A stretch of 64,000 nt of DNA from Prochlorococcus sp. AG-355-N18 (GCA_003278535.1 QCEG01000001.1:62001-126000), one strand, 5' to 3'; shown: positions 47,523-55,480, counted from the stretch's first letter. Notes: a model not told the origin generated them from the letters alone. Translations and numbers: made by a program.

Positions 47523-48110
47523 TTATAGCGGTGATGTTTCAATAAAAGAAGGTGCAACACTAACTGTTTGTGTTCCAATAGGAGCTATTAATAACTCAGA
47601 TGATCTTAATTTAGAAATTAATCTTGTTGACGTTACACGAGTAGAACCGATTAATTCACCAATTCTTTCATGGGTTAACCTAAAAGGTAACTCACACCAT
47701 TGCCCACATCTCCTACCTAAACGATTTACTAGTATTGAAAACAACGCTTGTAATCTCTGTTCTGCATTTCCTGAGTGTCTAATCCTAAGGAGTTGCAAAG
47801 TCCATTCATTTACTGCATCGAAACCAATATTCTCATCAATATTTACGTTGCTGTGAAAAGATAAATCTGTAAGTGCTTCAACACAGACACCTTCGCTACA
47901 TAAAAGGTCCGTTCTTAATTGATCTCCTGATTGTAAAAATGCGAGTGTCATTCCTTCAGTTTCTTCACAAGGGCAATAAACTCTAGCAATTCCACTTTCA
48001 ACTTCTAGGCATGTCCCCTTTGGTCTTGAGGAGGGATCTATTAATACAGATTGTCCAGTTATGATTCTTACTGATTTTGAGGGAGATTCTCCATAACTAT
48101 GGAAATTCAT
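47523..48110 (-). CDS. Crp/Fnr-family transcription regulator
   Basis: A 195-residue regulator: N-terminal cupin-like sensor domain with CLEVESGIARVYCPCEETEGMTL, and a C-terminal winged helix LTHERIGELIGSTRVTSTRLISKL. The sensor lacks a clear cAMP-binding arginine motif, and the CPC pair might respond to redox or metal. I prefer the ATG at 48110 because the longer frame (from 48143) would run through a Fur-like box at 48123-48141. It may be the iron-linked Crp regulator of this cluster (inference). Confidence 0.85.
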   Translation of the reverse strand: MNFHSYGESPSKSVRIITGQSVLIDPSSRPKGTCLEVESGIARVYCPCEETEGMTLAFLQSGDQLRTDLLCSEGVCVEALTDLSFHSNVNIDENIGFDAVNEWTLQLLRIRHSGNAEQRLQALFSILVNRLGRRCGQWCELPFRLTHERIGELIGSTRVTSTRLISKLRSSELLIAPIGTQTVSVAPSFIETSPL

Positions 48111-48122
48111 TAATTTAAACTT

Positions 48123-48141
48123 GATAATGAGAATTATTGTC
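48123..48141 (+). promoter_or_regulatory. Putative Fur box 12 bases upstream of the Crp-family gene
   Basis: GATAATGAGAATTATTGTC agrees with GATAATGATAATCATTATC at 16 of 19 positions by hand count. It lies directly upstream of the chosen start of the Crp-family gene on the minus strand. Its first 12 bases recur as a reverse complement at 48175-48186. Confidence 0.65.
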
Positions 48142-48173
48142 AATTATGCACTAAAAAATTACTTATTGCAATA

Positions 48174-48188
48174 GATTCTCATTATCAT
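48174..48188 (-). promoter_or_regulatory. Second Fur-like half-box, inverted relative to the first
   Basis: GATTCTCATTATCAT contains the exact reverse complement of GATAATGAGAAT. Together with the box at 48123 it makes a dyad with arms about 40 bases apart between two divergent genes (Crp family and zinc-ribbon protein). Confidence 0.5.
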
Positions 48189-48263
48189 CATATTTCTGAA
48201 GTTTTTCTTTACAAAGTATTTATTAATATAATTTAGGTAGAATTTCTAAATGATTTATTTTAA

Positions 48264-48452
48264 ATGAGTGTTAATAGAGTTTGCTTTAATTGTGGATGTT
48301 CTTCATTCGTCTCAGACCGATCTTTAGGAGGTAAGATTGTCTGCTCTAAATGTGGATCTTCTTCATTTAAAAATAAATCCTCTTCATTTTTAAAAAGTAA
48401 AAAATTAGTATTTCTTGCTATTGCGATAGTTATTTTTATAATTGTTATTTAG
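48264..48452 (+). CDS. Small zinc-ribbon protein with C-terminal membrane span
   Basis: A 62-residue protein with two CxxC-type pairs (CFNCGCSSF and CSKCGSSSF) forming a zinc ribbon at residues about 7-34, a Ser/Lys linker, and a C-terminal hydrophobic helix (LVFLAIAIVIFIIVI). This tail-anchored arrangement could tether a metal or redox sensor to the membrane. It faces two Fur-like boxes upstream. The last 8 bases overlap the convergent ModF-like ATPase gene. Confidence 0.75.
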   Translation: MSVNRVCFNCGCSSFVSDRSLGGKIVCSKCGSSSFKNKSSSFLKSKKLVFLAIAIVIFIIVI

Positions 48453-49233
48453 ATAATCTGTTTATATTCCAAAGTCCATTATTATTAGTTACCTCTACTT
48501 GAATACCAAATAACTTACTAAAATTTTCACTATTCATAACCTTATTTTGATCTCCATCAGCGATTATTTTGCCATCTTTTAGCATTATGACCCGGTTATA
48601 AATTTTGGTAATCGTTGAAATATCATGAGTGACGCATAAAATTTTCGTATTTAATTTTGATAATTCATTAACCTTATCAATTACAAAAAACTTTGATTTA
48701 TAATCTAAATTTGCAATTGGTTCATCTAAGATTAAAATCTCCGGTTTTTTGATTAATGCCCTTGCAATGAGAGAAATTTGTTTTTCTCCATCTGATAAAT
48801 AGGAAAAATTCTTTTTAGATAAATTAGAAATATTCATTTTCTTCATGATTTTTTCCACCTTATTAGAATCTCTTTCAGATTTTTTTTGTATATAACAATA
48901 TCTTCCATATAGTCCACTTAAAATTAAATCAAAAACTTGTAAATTTGGATTTATTCTATTTTTTATATCATTATTTACGGTACTTATTTTATTTCTGAGT
49001 TCCCATAAATTTACAAGTTCTTTGTCAAAAATCTTTAGTTTCGATTCATTAGTTACTACAGGGTATAAGTTTCTATTAATTATTTCAATTAGAGATGATT
49101 TACCTGAACCATTTGGTCCAATTAATATTACATTTTCTGAATAAGATATCTTTAAATTTAAATCTTTAATTACTCTAAAGCCATTTTTAAAACAAGTTAT
49201 ATTTTTTGCGTCAAACCAAAATTTATTAAACAC
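48445..49233 (-). CDS. ModF/PhrA-like ABC ATPase
   Basis: A 262-residue ATP-binding protein: Walker A GPNGSGKSS (residues 39-47), the family segment NLWELRNKISTV...LQVFDLILSGLYG, a non-standard signature LSDGEKQ (Asp for the usual Gly), Walker B ILILDEP and switch CVTHD. This fits COG1119. The start is GTG, overlapping by one base the stop of the 33-residue peptide. No permease or solute-binding gene is nearby, so substrate and even transport role are unknown. Confidence 0.82.
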   Translation of the reverse strand: MFNKFWFDAKNITCFKNGFRVIKDLNLKISYSENVILIGPNGSGKSSLIEIINRNLYPVVTNESKLKIFDKELVNLWELRNKISTVNNDIKNRINPNLQVFDLILSGLYGRYCYIQKKSERDSNKVEKIMKKMNISNLSKKNFSYLSDGEKQISLIARALIKKPEILILDEPIANLDYKSKFFVIDKVNELSKLNTKILCVTHDISTITKIYNRVIMLKDGKIIADGDQNKVMNSENFSKLFGIQVEVTNNNGLWNINRLSK

Positions 49234-49334
49234 TAAAACTTATTACTCCAAAATATAATCAATTGAATCGAGCTTAAGATAAATATAAAGAGATAAAGCC
49301 AATTCAACCATGAAGGTCTATCTACTTTCTTCAT
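49233..49334 (-). CDS. 33-residue membrane peptide between Rieske oxygenase and ABC ATPase
   Basis: Reads MKKVDRPSWLNWLYLFIFIL, then SSIQLIIFWSNKF: a positively charged N terminus and one hydrophobic helix. Its ATG is three bases after the Rieske oxygenase stop and its TAG shares one base with the ATPase GTG, so it sits in a tight, translationally coupled operon. I do not recognise it; the size suits a small subunit or anchor. Confidence 0.65.
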   Translation of the reverse strand: MKKVDRPSWLNWLYLFIFILSSIQLIIFWSNKF

Positions 49335-49337
49335 GGA

Positions 49338-50660
49338 TTATATTATTAACATAAAAAATATGAGCGGAGCAGCAAATCTTACAAATGTTTTTCTAATAAT
49401 ATCTATATTATTTACAATTTCTAACTTCTTTATCTCAGGAGGATATTTCAATATAACTTTGTCATATACATCTAGATTTTGGGTTTTGTTAATATTTTTC
49501 CATGGTTCATCTTTTTCTTCAGACTTCTTGTACCACTTCCAAAAATAATTAATTATCCTATCTTCTCCCAATAATTTTATTTCATCCTTACTTATAAATC
49601 CCATATCGTGATTATATGTTTGTGTTTTTAAAATCATATAATCCTCATTGAATATCTTATAAAAAATCTTTCTTTGAGTCTCTTTAAATAATAAGAGATT
49701 CTTAAGCAGTTTATTTTGTAGAAATTTCCTGTAGTGTCTTACTATCACTCTTGCTTTGTTGTTTCCTAGAGGGATATGATCTAAAACTTGTAAATATCTT
49801 GATGAGGAAGGATCGTCTTTGTAAATTAATATCCTTCCTGGAGGGATATACTTTATCCGAATGAATTCTTTTGTAGGGTCATTCTTGTAATAATAAATAC
49901 TTTCAATGTATGAGGGATTAATATTAATTTTCTGGTTAAAACTAACTAATACGTTTTTATTCACATCTTTATCTGGGATTGTATCGCCATGAACCCAAAA
50001 GATATGAAGGATATCTAGGTGATTTTCAATAATCCTTGACCAATCACATTTGAAGTCGACTAATACCTCTTCAAAGACATAATCCTTATGAGAAAAACCA
50101 TTTTCATATAATTCATAGTTACTTATAGGTCTATCTTCATTTATATTATTTAAATCAGTCTCAGATTTTTTAGAAAAATGTACAAAAATATATCCATTTT
50201 TTTCTGAAGTTTTGTATTGAGATAAATGAATCCTTTTGGCGTAGTTATCGTAGTTATTATCAACTATATGGCGACATGTTATTCTGTCGAGATTTTGGCA
50301 ACTTCCTCCAGATGAAAACTTAGCGCCATGATATGGGCAGGTTATTACTCCATCTGATAATGTCCCTCCAAAAAAGGAGGCCCCTCTATGTGGACAAATA
50401 TTTTTAATGCACCTAACGTTTTTATTTTCATCTCTATAAAGAACAAGAGGCTCATCATAAAGTGAAAAATAATATAGCTTATTTTTTTTTAGTTCTTTAG
50501 AGGGACAAATTGCATACCAACCAAATAAACCTATATTTAAATCTTTTTGAGTTTCTCTAATATCAAACGAGTCAATTTTTACTACCGTTCCTTTTTTAAA
50601 TGGCTTAAGAACGGTATTAAAGTCTTTTGATTTAAAAAAATTAATTTGTCTGTTTTCCAT
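49338..50660 (-). CDS. Rieske non-heme iron oxygenase, possible chlorophyllide a oxygenase
   Basis: A 440-residue oxygenase with the Rieske cluster ligands C89 and H91 (CPHRGASFFGG) and C108 and H111 (CPYHGAKF), the mononuclear iron site N213, D216, H219 and H224 (ENHLDILHIFWVH), and a C-terminal hydrophobic helix (about residues 426-440). The layout, with a C-terminal membrane anchor, resembles the PaO/TIC55/CAO group. Prochlorococcus makes chlorophyll b with a divergent CAO of this type, so this is a candidate; the specific assignment is inference. It leads a three-gene operon. Confidence 0.8.
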   Translation of the reverse strand: MENRQINFFKSKDFNTVLKPFKKGTVVKIDSFDIRETQKDLNIGLFGWYAICPSKELKKNKLYYFSLYDEPLVLYRDENKNVRCIKNICPHRGASFFGGTLSDGVITCPYHGAKFSSGGSCQNLDRITCRHIVDNNYDNYAKRIHLSQYKTSEKNGYIFVHFSKKSETDLNNINEDRPISNYELYENGFSHKDYVFEEVLVDFKCDWSRIIENHLDILHIFWVHGDTIPDKDVNKNVLVSFNQKININPSYIESIYYYKNDPTKEFIRIKYIPPGRILIYKDDPSSSRYLQVLDHIPLGNNKARVIVRHYRKFLQNKLLKNLLLFKETQRKIFYKIFNEDYMILKTQTYNHDMGFISKDEIKLLGEDRIINYFWKWYKKSEEKDEPWKNINKTQNLDVYDKVILKYPPEIKKLEIVNNIDIIRKTFVRFAAPLIFFMLII

Positions 50661-50818
50661 AAATTAATTTCTTTTTTTAAATGACTGTTTATCTTTCGGA
50701 ACTATAACCCAAGTAAATAATCAATTTCTTATAAAAAGAAAATTCTCTATTATTTGTAGCAATAATTATGTATTTATCGAAAAATATTGAGTGTGTATCG
50801 TATCTATGTATATTTATT

Positions 50819-51013
50819 TCATGTTTTTTGTATCTTTTGTGATTCTTTCAAATTTTTTATGTAATCAATAGCATCATCAATATTTTTGTGGAAATTACAT
50901 TGGCCCAAGTAACAACCTATAAATCTTAAAAATTTTCTCTTGCCACCACTAATTTCATATCTATGTATTGTTCCGCCATCTATAGGAGCATAAATAAGTT
51001 CTGGTAGTGCCAT
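50819..51013 (-). CDS. Hypothetical protein, 64 residues
   Basis: A small soluble basic protein with a GGTIHRYEISGGKRKFLRF beta-hairpin-like segment and a C-terminal helix (NIDDAIDYIKNLKES). Two cysteines at about 34 and 39 (CYLGQC) form a CxxxxC pair. No known family recognised. Isolated on the minus strand with 158 bases separating it from the Rieske gene start. Confidence 0.6.
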   Translation of the reverse strand: MALPELIYAPIDGGTIHRYEISGGKRKFLRFIGCYLGQCNFHKNIDDAIDYIKNLKESQKIQKT

Positions 51014-51379
51014 ATTAATTTTGTATTTAATACTTAATTAAACAATAATTCATGTCTAAATACATTTCCATAGCTCAATCCATATATTTAATAATTAATT
51101 TACTTATTTTTATATAATTATTTATTGAATACCCATGTATTATTTGTTATCTATTAATTATTAATATGGATTTTTTATTATGCCAAAAGCATTTAGGCGT
51201 TTTTTAAAAAAATTACCAAAAAAAATTCAAACTATAAAATACTCATTTAGAGAGTTTTTATCATCCAAAATATGAAATAGCTGTTCTGGTTAATAAATAT
51301 AATTTCTATAATTTTTAATAAAACATAGTCGGCAGAGTTAAATTTTAAACTATATTAAATCTGCAATTTTTGAAATTTT
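51014..51379. other. 366-base gap with only tiny frames
   Basis: Very AT-rich. Besides the 31-residue frame at 51180-51275, there is a 21-residue hydrophobic frame at 51052-51117 on the plus strand. I see no RNA gene, repeat or strong terminator in it. Confidence 0.5.
51180..51275 (+). CDS. Very basic 31-residue frame
   Basis: Encodes MPKAFRRFLKKLPKKIQTIK and an RSFREFL-like tail ending in SSKI, with about ten Lys/Arg. Amphipathic helix is plausible, of the antimicrobial or membrane- or nucleic-acid-binding type. No ribosome binding site is evident and no homologue is recognised. Tentative. Confidence 0.35.
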   Translation: MPKAFRRFLKKLPKKIQTIKYSFREFLSSKI

Positions 51380-51721
51380 ATGATCAAAAGGTTTTTTGCG
51401 ATATTCACTTTAACTTTGCTTTTTCTATTTATTAGTCCAGTTTACTCATTAGATACTTCTTCAAAAACTCTTGAAAAGTATACTAAAAAGATTTCTAGCA
51501 AGTTTACTAGAACTTACTGCAACACTACCAACTTCGGTATTTCTTATGAAGGAGCTTTGGCATTTGCTATTGGCGAAACTAATAAGGAATTTAAAAATAA
51601 TAAACTCAATAAGTTGATAGATTATTCTCTACTAAAAAATTCAATAGTTAATGATTTAGAAAATAATTGCCAGGTTTATGATTTCGATATTAGTAATTTA
51701 GAAAATTTGAAGTTTAACTAG
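51380..51721 (+). CDS. Secreted hypothetical protein, 113 residues
   Basis: N-terminal signal peptide (residues 1-23: RFFAIFTLTLLFLFISPVYS) and a mature Lys/Asn-rich part with two cysteines (CNTTNFG and NNCQVYDF) about 45 residues apart that may pair in the periplasm. The GISYEGALAFAIGE motif may be diagnostic, but I recognise no family. ATG start. Confidence 0.65.
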   Translation: MIKRFFAIFTLTLLFLFISPVYSLDTSSKTLEKYTKKISSKFTRTYCNTTNFGISYEGALAFAIGETNKEFKNNKLNKLIDYSLLKNSIVNDLENNCQVYDFDISNLENLKFN

Positions 51722-51742
51722 AAAATGTATATTGTATGAGTC

Positions 51743-51925
51743 TTATTTTTTACCTATCCAATCATTTGGTTTCTCCATCATCCATTCGAAAACTCCCTTG
51801 GCATCAAGGTTTTTAGAAGCATAAACAAATAAAATTGGAAATATTAAAATTACTGCGCCAATAACTGCTAACTCTATTTTACCGATCCCCATCTCAGTAA
51901 CTGTTAAAGCAAAATAATTAATCAT
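51743..51925 (-). CDS. Small membrane protein, 60 residues
   Basis: One strong membrane span (residues about 16-36: KIELAVIGAVILIFPILFVYAS) then a polar tail ending EKPNDWIGKK with a Trp-rich EWMMEKPNDW. The size and architecture are like thylakoid accessory proteins. Function unknown. Confidence 0.6.
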   Translation of the reverse strand: MINYFALTVTEMGIGKIELAVIGAVILIFPILFVYASKNLDAKGVFEWMMEKPNDWIGKK

Positions 51926-52098
51926 TGATATTTATTGAATTAAAATTTATTTCTACATAATTTATGAAAAAAATTGTATCCATTCACTTTTTTATAAAAT
52001 ATCTTAATTTTTTATAGTGAAGGATATTTGTATAAAGTACCTATTTCATTGATCCAGAAATTTTAATAATTTAAATAATAGGCTTCTGTTTGATGGTT

Positions 52099-52242
52099 AT
52101 GAGTCATGAAATTATTATTTTCGCTCCTATTTTTGCAGTATTGATTGGATTTATAGCCTTTACAATTTTAAAAAAAAGAAAGAGATCAGCTAAAAGTATT
52201 TATAAATTAATAGATGATTTGGAAAAAAAATACATATATTGA
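52099..52242 (+). CDS. 47-residue single-span membrane protein
   Basis: N-terminal hydrophobic helix (EIIIFAPIFAVLIGFIAFTI) followed by a basic LKKKRKRSAK stretch and an acidic-basic C-terminal helix. Positive-inside rule puts the tail in the cytoplasm. An in-frame ATG at 52093 would add two residues. Too short to assign; supported by hydrophobic profile only. Confidence 0.45.
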   Translation: MSHEIIIFAPIFAVLIGFIAFTILKKRKRSAKSIYKLIDDLEKKYIY

Positions 52243-52263
52243 TTTCTTTTGTAAGAACAAAGA

Positions 52264-52560
52264 TTAATCAAATTCTATTCCAACTTCTTCTTTTAAATTT
52301 CTTTCCAAATCTGGAAGATGAGGTTCAACCCAATGATCTTTGTTATCAATTCCTGCTGAATTTACATAATTCATAATATGTTGATCTACTTGCTTGTAAA
52401 GATCATGCAAATTTAAATCCATACTAATATCATGTGCAATTTCAGAGACTTGTTTTTCTGTTAGACAATGATCTGGATGAAGTAAATCACAACATGGGAT
52501 TCTCTTCTCGATCAATTCATTTAGATTGATTTTTATTTCGTAATCTTGATGGACAGTCAT
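52264..52560 (-). CDS. Hypothetical protein, 98 residues
   Basis: A soluble acidic helical protein rich in His, Asp and Glu, with a PCCDLLHPDHCL cluster (three Cys and two His, possible metal site) and DHWVEPHLPDLERN near the C terminus. I do not recognise a family. ATG start. Confidence 0.6.
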   Translation of the reverse strand: MTVHQDYEIKINLNELIEKRIPCCDLLHPDHCLTEKQVSEIAHDISMDLNLHDLYKQVDQHIMNYVNSAGIDNKDHWVEPHLPDLERNLKEEVGIEFD

Positions 52561-52653
52561 TAATTTTATATCATTATAATTATTTTAATAATTTTTAAGG
52601 TTTTGTATATCTTTAGTCAAGAAACAAAGTTCTTTAATGCATATACGGTAATT

Positions 52654-52803
52654 TTAAATAAATAGATCTTCCAAATCTTTATACAAATCATCATTCTCTT
52701 TTTGGTTTTCTATAAATTCATGGTGATCTAGTGAAAGTTCTTTTTTTGAAGTATAGAAAAGATATCCAAGGGCTCCTAAGAGTAATGTTGTTGGTAAAAT
52801 CAT
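52654..52803 (-). CDS. 49-residue small membrane protein
   Basis: Begins MILPTTLLLGALGYLFYTSK, a single membrane span, followed by an acidic polar tail rich in Asp and Glu (DHHEFIENQKENDD). An ATG two codons earlier (52809) is possible. Codes opposite to and just upstream of the 52880 gene. Unrecognised. Confidence 0.45.
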   Translation of the reverse strand: MILPTTLLLGALGYLFYTSKKELSLDHHEFIENQKENDDLYKDLEDLFI

Positions 52804-52879
52804 GAGCATTAAATTGACTTATAATGAATATAGTGCAACACTTATTACAGTCAAGTGCTGAACTTTAATTAATTTTTAA

Positions 52880-53278
52880 ATGCCTACCAAGAAAAAAAGA
52901 GTTGGTTTTATTCCTAGAGAAGATGTTATGAGAATAATTGAAATGTTGAGCACAGAGAACAATTTAAGTAATTCAAAAATAATAAGTATTTTGGTAGAAG
53001 AAGCACTTTCTATAAGAGGTATATTTAATAAAAAAAATGGTAAAGTAACTAAATCATATCAATCAAATGACGATAATTCAAAAAACTTATTTGATAATTC
53101 TGGTGACTTTAAAGATAATGCAAAACTCTCAATTGATACTAACTTAGGAAATCATTTTATTTCTAGTAAATCAACCCATTTAAATGAAGAGAATAACGAG
53201 GCTTTTGACTTGCAAACTTATAAAAAGTTTTTATCATTCCTAAAATTTCAGGAAATGATGGACAAATATAACACATAA
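52880..53278 (+). CDS. Ribbon-helix-helix-like N terminus with low-complexity tail, 132 residues
   Basis: The N terminus KKKRVGFIPREDVMRIIEML...NNLSNSKIISILVEEAL resembles a ribbon-helix-helix DNA-binding domain: one beta strand and two helices with a basic strand. Residues 55-115 are Asn-, Asp- and Ser-rich and probably disordered, then a short helix. It could regulate the surrounding small-gene block; this is inference. Confidence 0.6.
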   Translation: MPTKKKRVGFIPREDVMRIIEMLSTENNLSNSKIISILVEEALSIRGIFNKKNGKVTKSYQSNDDNSKNLFDNSGDFKDNAKLSIDTNLGNHFISSKSTHLNEENNEAFDLQTYKKFLSFLKFQEMMDKYNT

Positions 53279-53404
53279 GAAGGTGTTGCTAAGTGACTCA
53301 CTGTGCGTTAAATTTAATTGGTATATATTGGAGGTTCGCATATTAGGATTATCTTTCATCATTTAAAAACCTAAATTTAATTAATCTATAAAATATTTAT
53401 TCCT

Positions 53405-53719
53405 ATGAATTCACCTCTCCCAGTTTTATCTTTAAATCTCCTCCCACCAGAAAAGTTATATTGTAATTTTAATTATTGGAGTTCTTTGTTCTCTCAGGAT
53501 ATGCAAATTTTATGGGATAGAGCTCATGGAGTACCTCTAGAAAAATTGCCAAAAGGGGTTTCTGATATGATTTTTCCGTATTTATTGCTTGCACTCTCAG
53601 ACTATAAAACTTCGCAAATAAATAAAATGAATGGAATAGGATTAGACAATCTATTAAGCCTTTGGTTTGATAAGTACTTATTAAATAAAAATGGTTACTT
53701 CGAGCTAATTAAAAAATAA
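53405..53719 (+). CDS. Hypothetical protein, 104 residues
   Basis: A soluble, Leu-rich helical protein with SLFSQDMQILWDRAHGVPL and LLLALSDYKTSQINKM segments. No motif or membrane span is recognised. The 126-base gap before it contains no clear feature. Confidence 0.6.
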   Translation: MNSPLPVLSLNLLPPEKLYCNFNYWSSLFSQDMQILWDRAHGVPLEKLPKGVSDMIFPYLLLALSDYKTSQINKMNGIGLDNLLSLWFDKYLLNKNGYFELIKK

Positions 53720-53848
53720 TATTTAAAATTAGCTATTAATATCAAATTTGATTGGTAAAAAATTTATTGCGTTTAAAAACTGTTTAAGTGATTCTTTAGG
53801 AATTGGCACATCAATAGTCTTGCTATAAATATATTAAATGGTTTGATA

Positions 53849-53941
53849 ATGAATTCTTTAAGTTACTCTTTAGCAAATATGTTTTTTGTCGTTTTGATAA
53901 TGCTATTTAAGAGGGATATAAAACTAAGAAAAGTTAGATAA
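53849..53941 (+). CDS. 30-residue hydrophobic frame
   Basis: Encodes MNSLSYSLANMFFVVLIMLF followed by a basic tail KRDIKLRKVR. Single-span peptide. Its stop is directly followed by the ATG of another tiny hydrophobic frame. Coding not proven. Confidence 0.35.
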   Translation: MNSLSYSLANMFFVVLIMLFKRDIKLRKVR

Positions 53942-54013
53942 ATGAAATTTAATTCAAAAACTTTAAGCTTGATGTTAAATCTATTATTTTGGTTGTTTAT
54001 ATTTATTATTTAA
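53942..54013 (+). CDS. 23-residue hydrophobic frame
   Basis: Short peptide with a Lys/Ser N terminus and a C-terminal hydrophobic run (LLFWLFIFII). Begins one base after the previous frame's stop. The pair could be an accident of AT-rich DNA. Low confidence. Confidence 0.2.
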   Translation: MKFNSKTLSLMLNLLFWLFIFII

Positions 54014-54120
54014 TTTTTTAATCTTTATGGATTAATTTTAAATGAATTCAAAATCAATATTCAAATTTGGTTGACTTTTTTTGTTAATGCAATGATAATA
54101 ACAAAAATAAATTTTGAATT

Positions 54121-54294
54121 GTGAATCTCCTTTCAGATACTTTTGATGATTTTGTTGATGATCTACTTTCATCGGATATTAATTTGTTGAAAGGAGAACT
54201 TGATTTTCTGCTTATGCAACATTTATTTAATTCTGTAGATTTGAAGCGTATTAATAAAACTGAAATTGAAGATAACGAATCATTAGCTGCTTAA
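54121..54294 (+). CDS. 57-residue acidic protein
   Basis: GTG start at 54121. Highly acidic helical product (DTFDDFVDDLLSSDINLLKG at the N terminus; about a quarter Asp+Glu). No membrane span. Unrecognised. Ends six bases before another small frame starts. Confidence 0.45.
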   Translation: MNLLSDTFDDFVDDLLSSDINLLKGELDFLLMQHLFNSVDLKRINKTEIEDNESLAA

Positions 54295-54300
54295 CTTTTT

Positions 54301-54411
54301 ATGAAATTTTTTTATGAAAAGTTTTGGGTTCCATTTTTTGGTTTCATTTTATCAAAATTTGTTTTTTTAATAGAAGGTGAAAAGCAAGATTCTAAAAATA
54401 AAAAAAAATAG
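54301..54411 (+). CDS. 36-residue membrane-associated peptide
   Basis: Aromatic-rich hydrophobic N-terminal half (FFYEKFWVPFFGFILSKF) with a Lys-rich polar C terminus. Located six bases after the acidic 57-residue frame, so the two could be a pair. Tentative. Confidence 0.35.
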   Translation: MKFFYEKFWVPFFGFILSKFVFLIEGEKQDSKNKKK

Positions 54412-54552
54412 ATCAATTACTTTTGTTCTTTATAAAGTATTTTTAAATACATAATTTAAGTAAATATATTTTGATAACAACAAAAGTAGTGCTTTAGATT
54501 TATTAATATATGCATGGTTGAAATATAAGTAATTGATTTTTAGCGATTTAAT

Positions 54553-54732
54553 ATGGACAAAAATAATATGTTAAAGCCATATACAGTGCATTACCGTGAT
54601 TTTCAAAATATAAGATTAGAAAATTGTTTTTATGCTTTTGACGCTTACGAGGCTAGAACACTAGCAATGGAATTTAATAAGTATATTAATGAGCATCCAA
54701 ATAGTATAGACCTTATAAGATGCGAAAAATGA
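54553..54732 (+). CDS. 59-residue hypothetical protein
   Basis: A soluble small protein with YTVHYRDFQNIRLENCFYAF and a C-terminal helix (AYEARTLAMEFNKYINEH). The pattern of strand-strand-helix looks like a small compact fold of the kind found in several Prochlorococcus small proteins. Function unknown. The urt operon ends 36 bases downstream, on the opposite strand. Confidence 0.5.
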   Translation: MDKNNMLKPYTVHYRDFQNIRLENCFYAFDAYEARTLAMEFNKYINEHPNSIDLIRCEK

Positions 54733-54767
54733 ATAAAGTTTTTTATTAATTTAAAATAATAATCTAT

Positions 54768-55478
54768 TTAAACACTCAAGAATTTATCAATAACTGCTTG
54801 ACTCAACTCACTGGTATTTCCGCTAGCAACAATACCTCCTCGTTGCATGGCATAGTATCTATTGGCTTGTCTTACAAAATGCAAGTGTTGTTCAACTAAT
54901 AAAACTCCGATTCCTGTATCTCTAATTATCTGATTGATTGCATTTTCTATGTCTAAAACTATATTTGGCTGAATACCCTCTGTTGGTTCGTCAAGTAGTA
55001 GCAGTTGAGGTTTGCCCAGCAATGCTCTTGCAATAGCTAGTTGCTGTTGTTGTCCTCCACTAAGATCTCCCCCTTTCCTTTGTAGAAAATCTTTTAGTAT
55101 TGGGAATAGATCATAAATAAATGGATCTATTTTCTTGTTCTTTGATAATCCACCTGGCAGAGACTCCATTCCTAACATAAGATTCTCCTCAACTGAAAGA
55201 TATGGAATGATTTCTCGCCCTTGAGGAACGTAAGCCATTCCCTTTCTTGCTCTCTGATGAGGTGCTTTTCTATTGATATTTTCGCCAATCAAATAAATAT
55301 CACCTTTTTTTTGTTTTAACAAACCAATAAGTGATTTCAATAAAGTTGTTTTACCAACTCCATTTCTTCCAATCAAACAAACCATTTCTCCTGATTTAAC
55401 ATTTAAATCTACATCTCTAAGAATATGACTCTCGCCATAATAAGTATTTAATGATTTTATTTCGAGTAAATTTTCCAT
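54768..55478 (-). CDS. urtE: Urea ABC transporter ATP-binding protein UrtE
   Basis: Second ATPase of the high-affinity urea importer (LivF-like). The 236-residue product has Walker A GRNGVGKTTLL, signature LSGGQQQQLAIARAL and Walker B LLLLDEPTEG; the VEQHLHFVRQ switch region is LivF/UrtE-like. Starts two bases after urtD. Last gene of the urt operon. Confidence 0.96.
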   Translation of the reverse strand: MENLLEIKSLNTYYGESHILRDVDLNVKSGEMVCLIGRNGVGKTTLLKSLIGLLKQKKGDIYLIGENINRKAPHQRARKGMAYVPQGREIIPYLSVEENLMLGMESLPGGLSKNKKIDPFIYDLFPILKDFLQRKGGDLSGGQQQQLAIARALLGKPQLLLLDEPTEGIQPNIVLDIENAINQIIRDTGIGVLLVEQHLHFVRQANRYYAMQRGGIVASGNTSELSQAVIDKFLSV

Positions 55479-55480
55479 AA

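Noticed and set aside
47500-47856. 118-residue plus-strand open frame
   Set aside because: Lies opposite the Crp-family gene, which has a recognisable winged helix.
49333-49548. 71-residue plus-strand open frame
   Set aside because: Antisense to the 3' end of the Rieske oxygenase gene.
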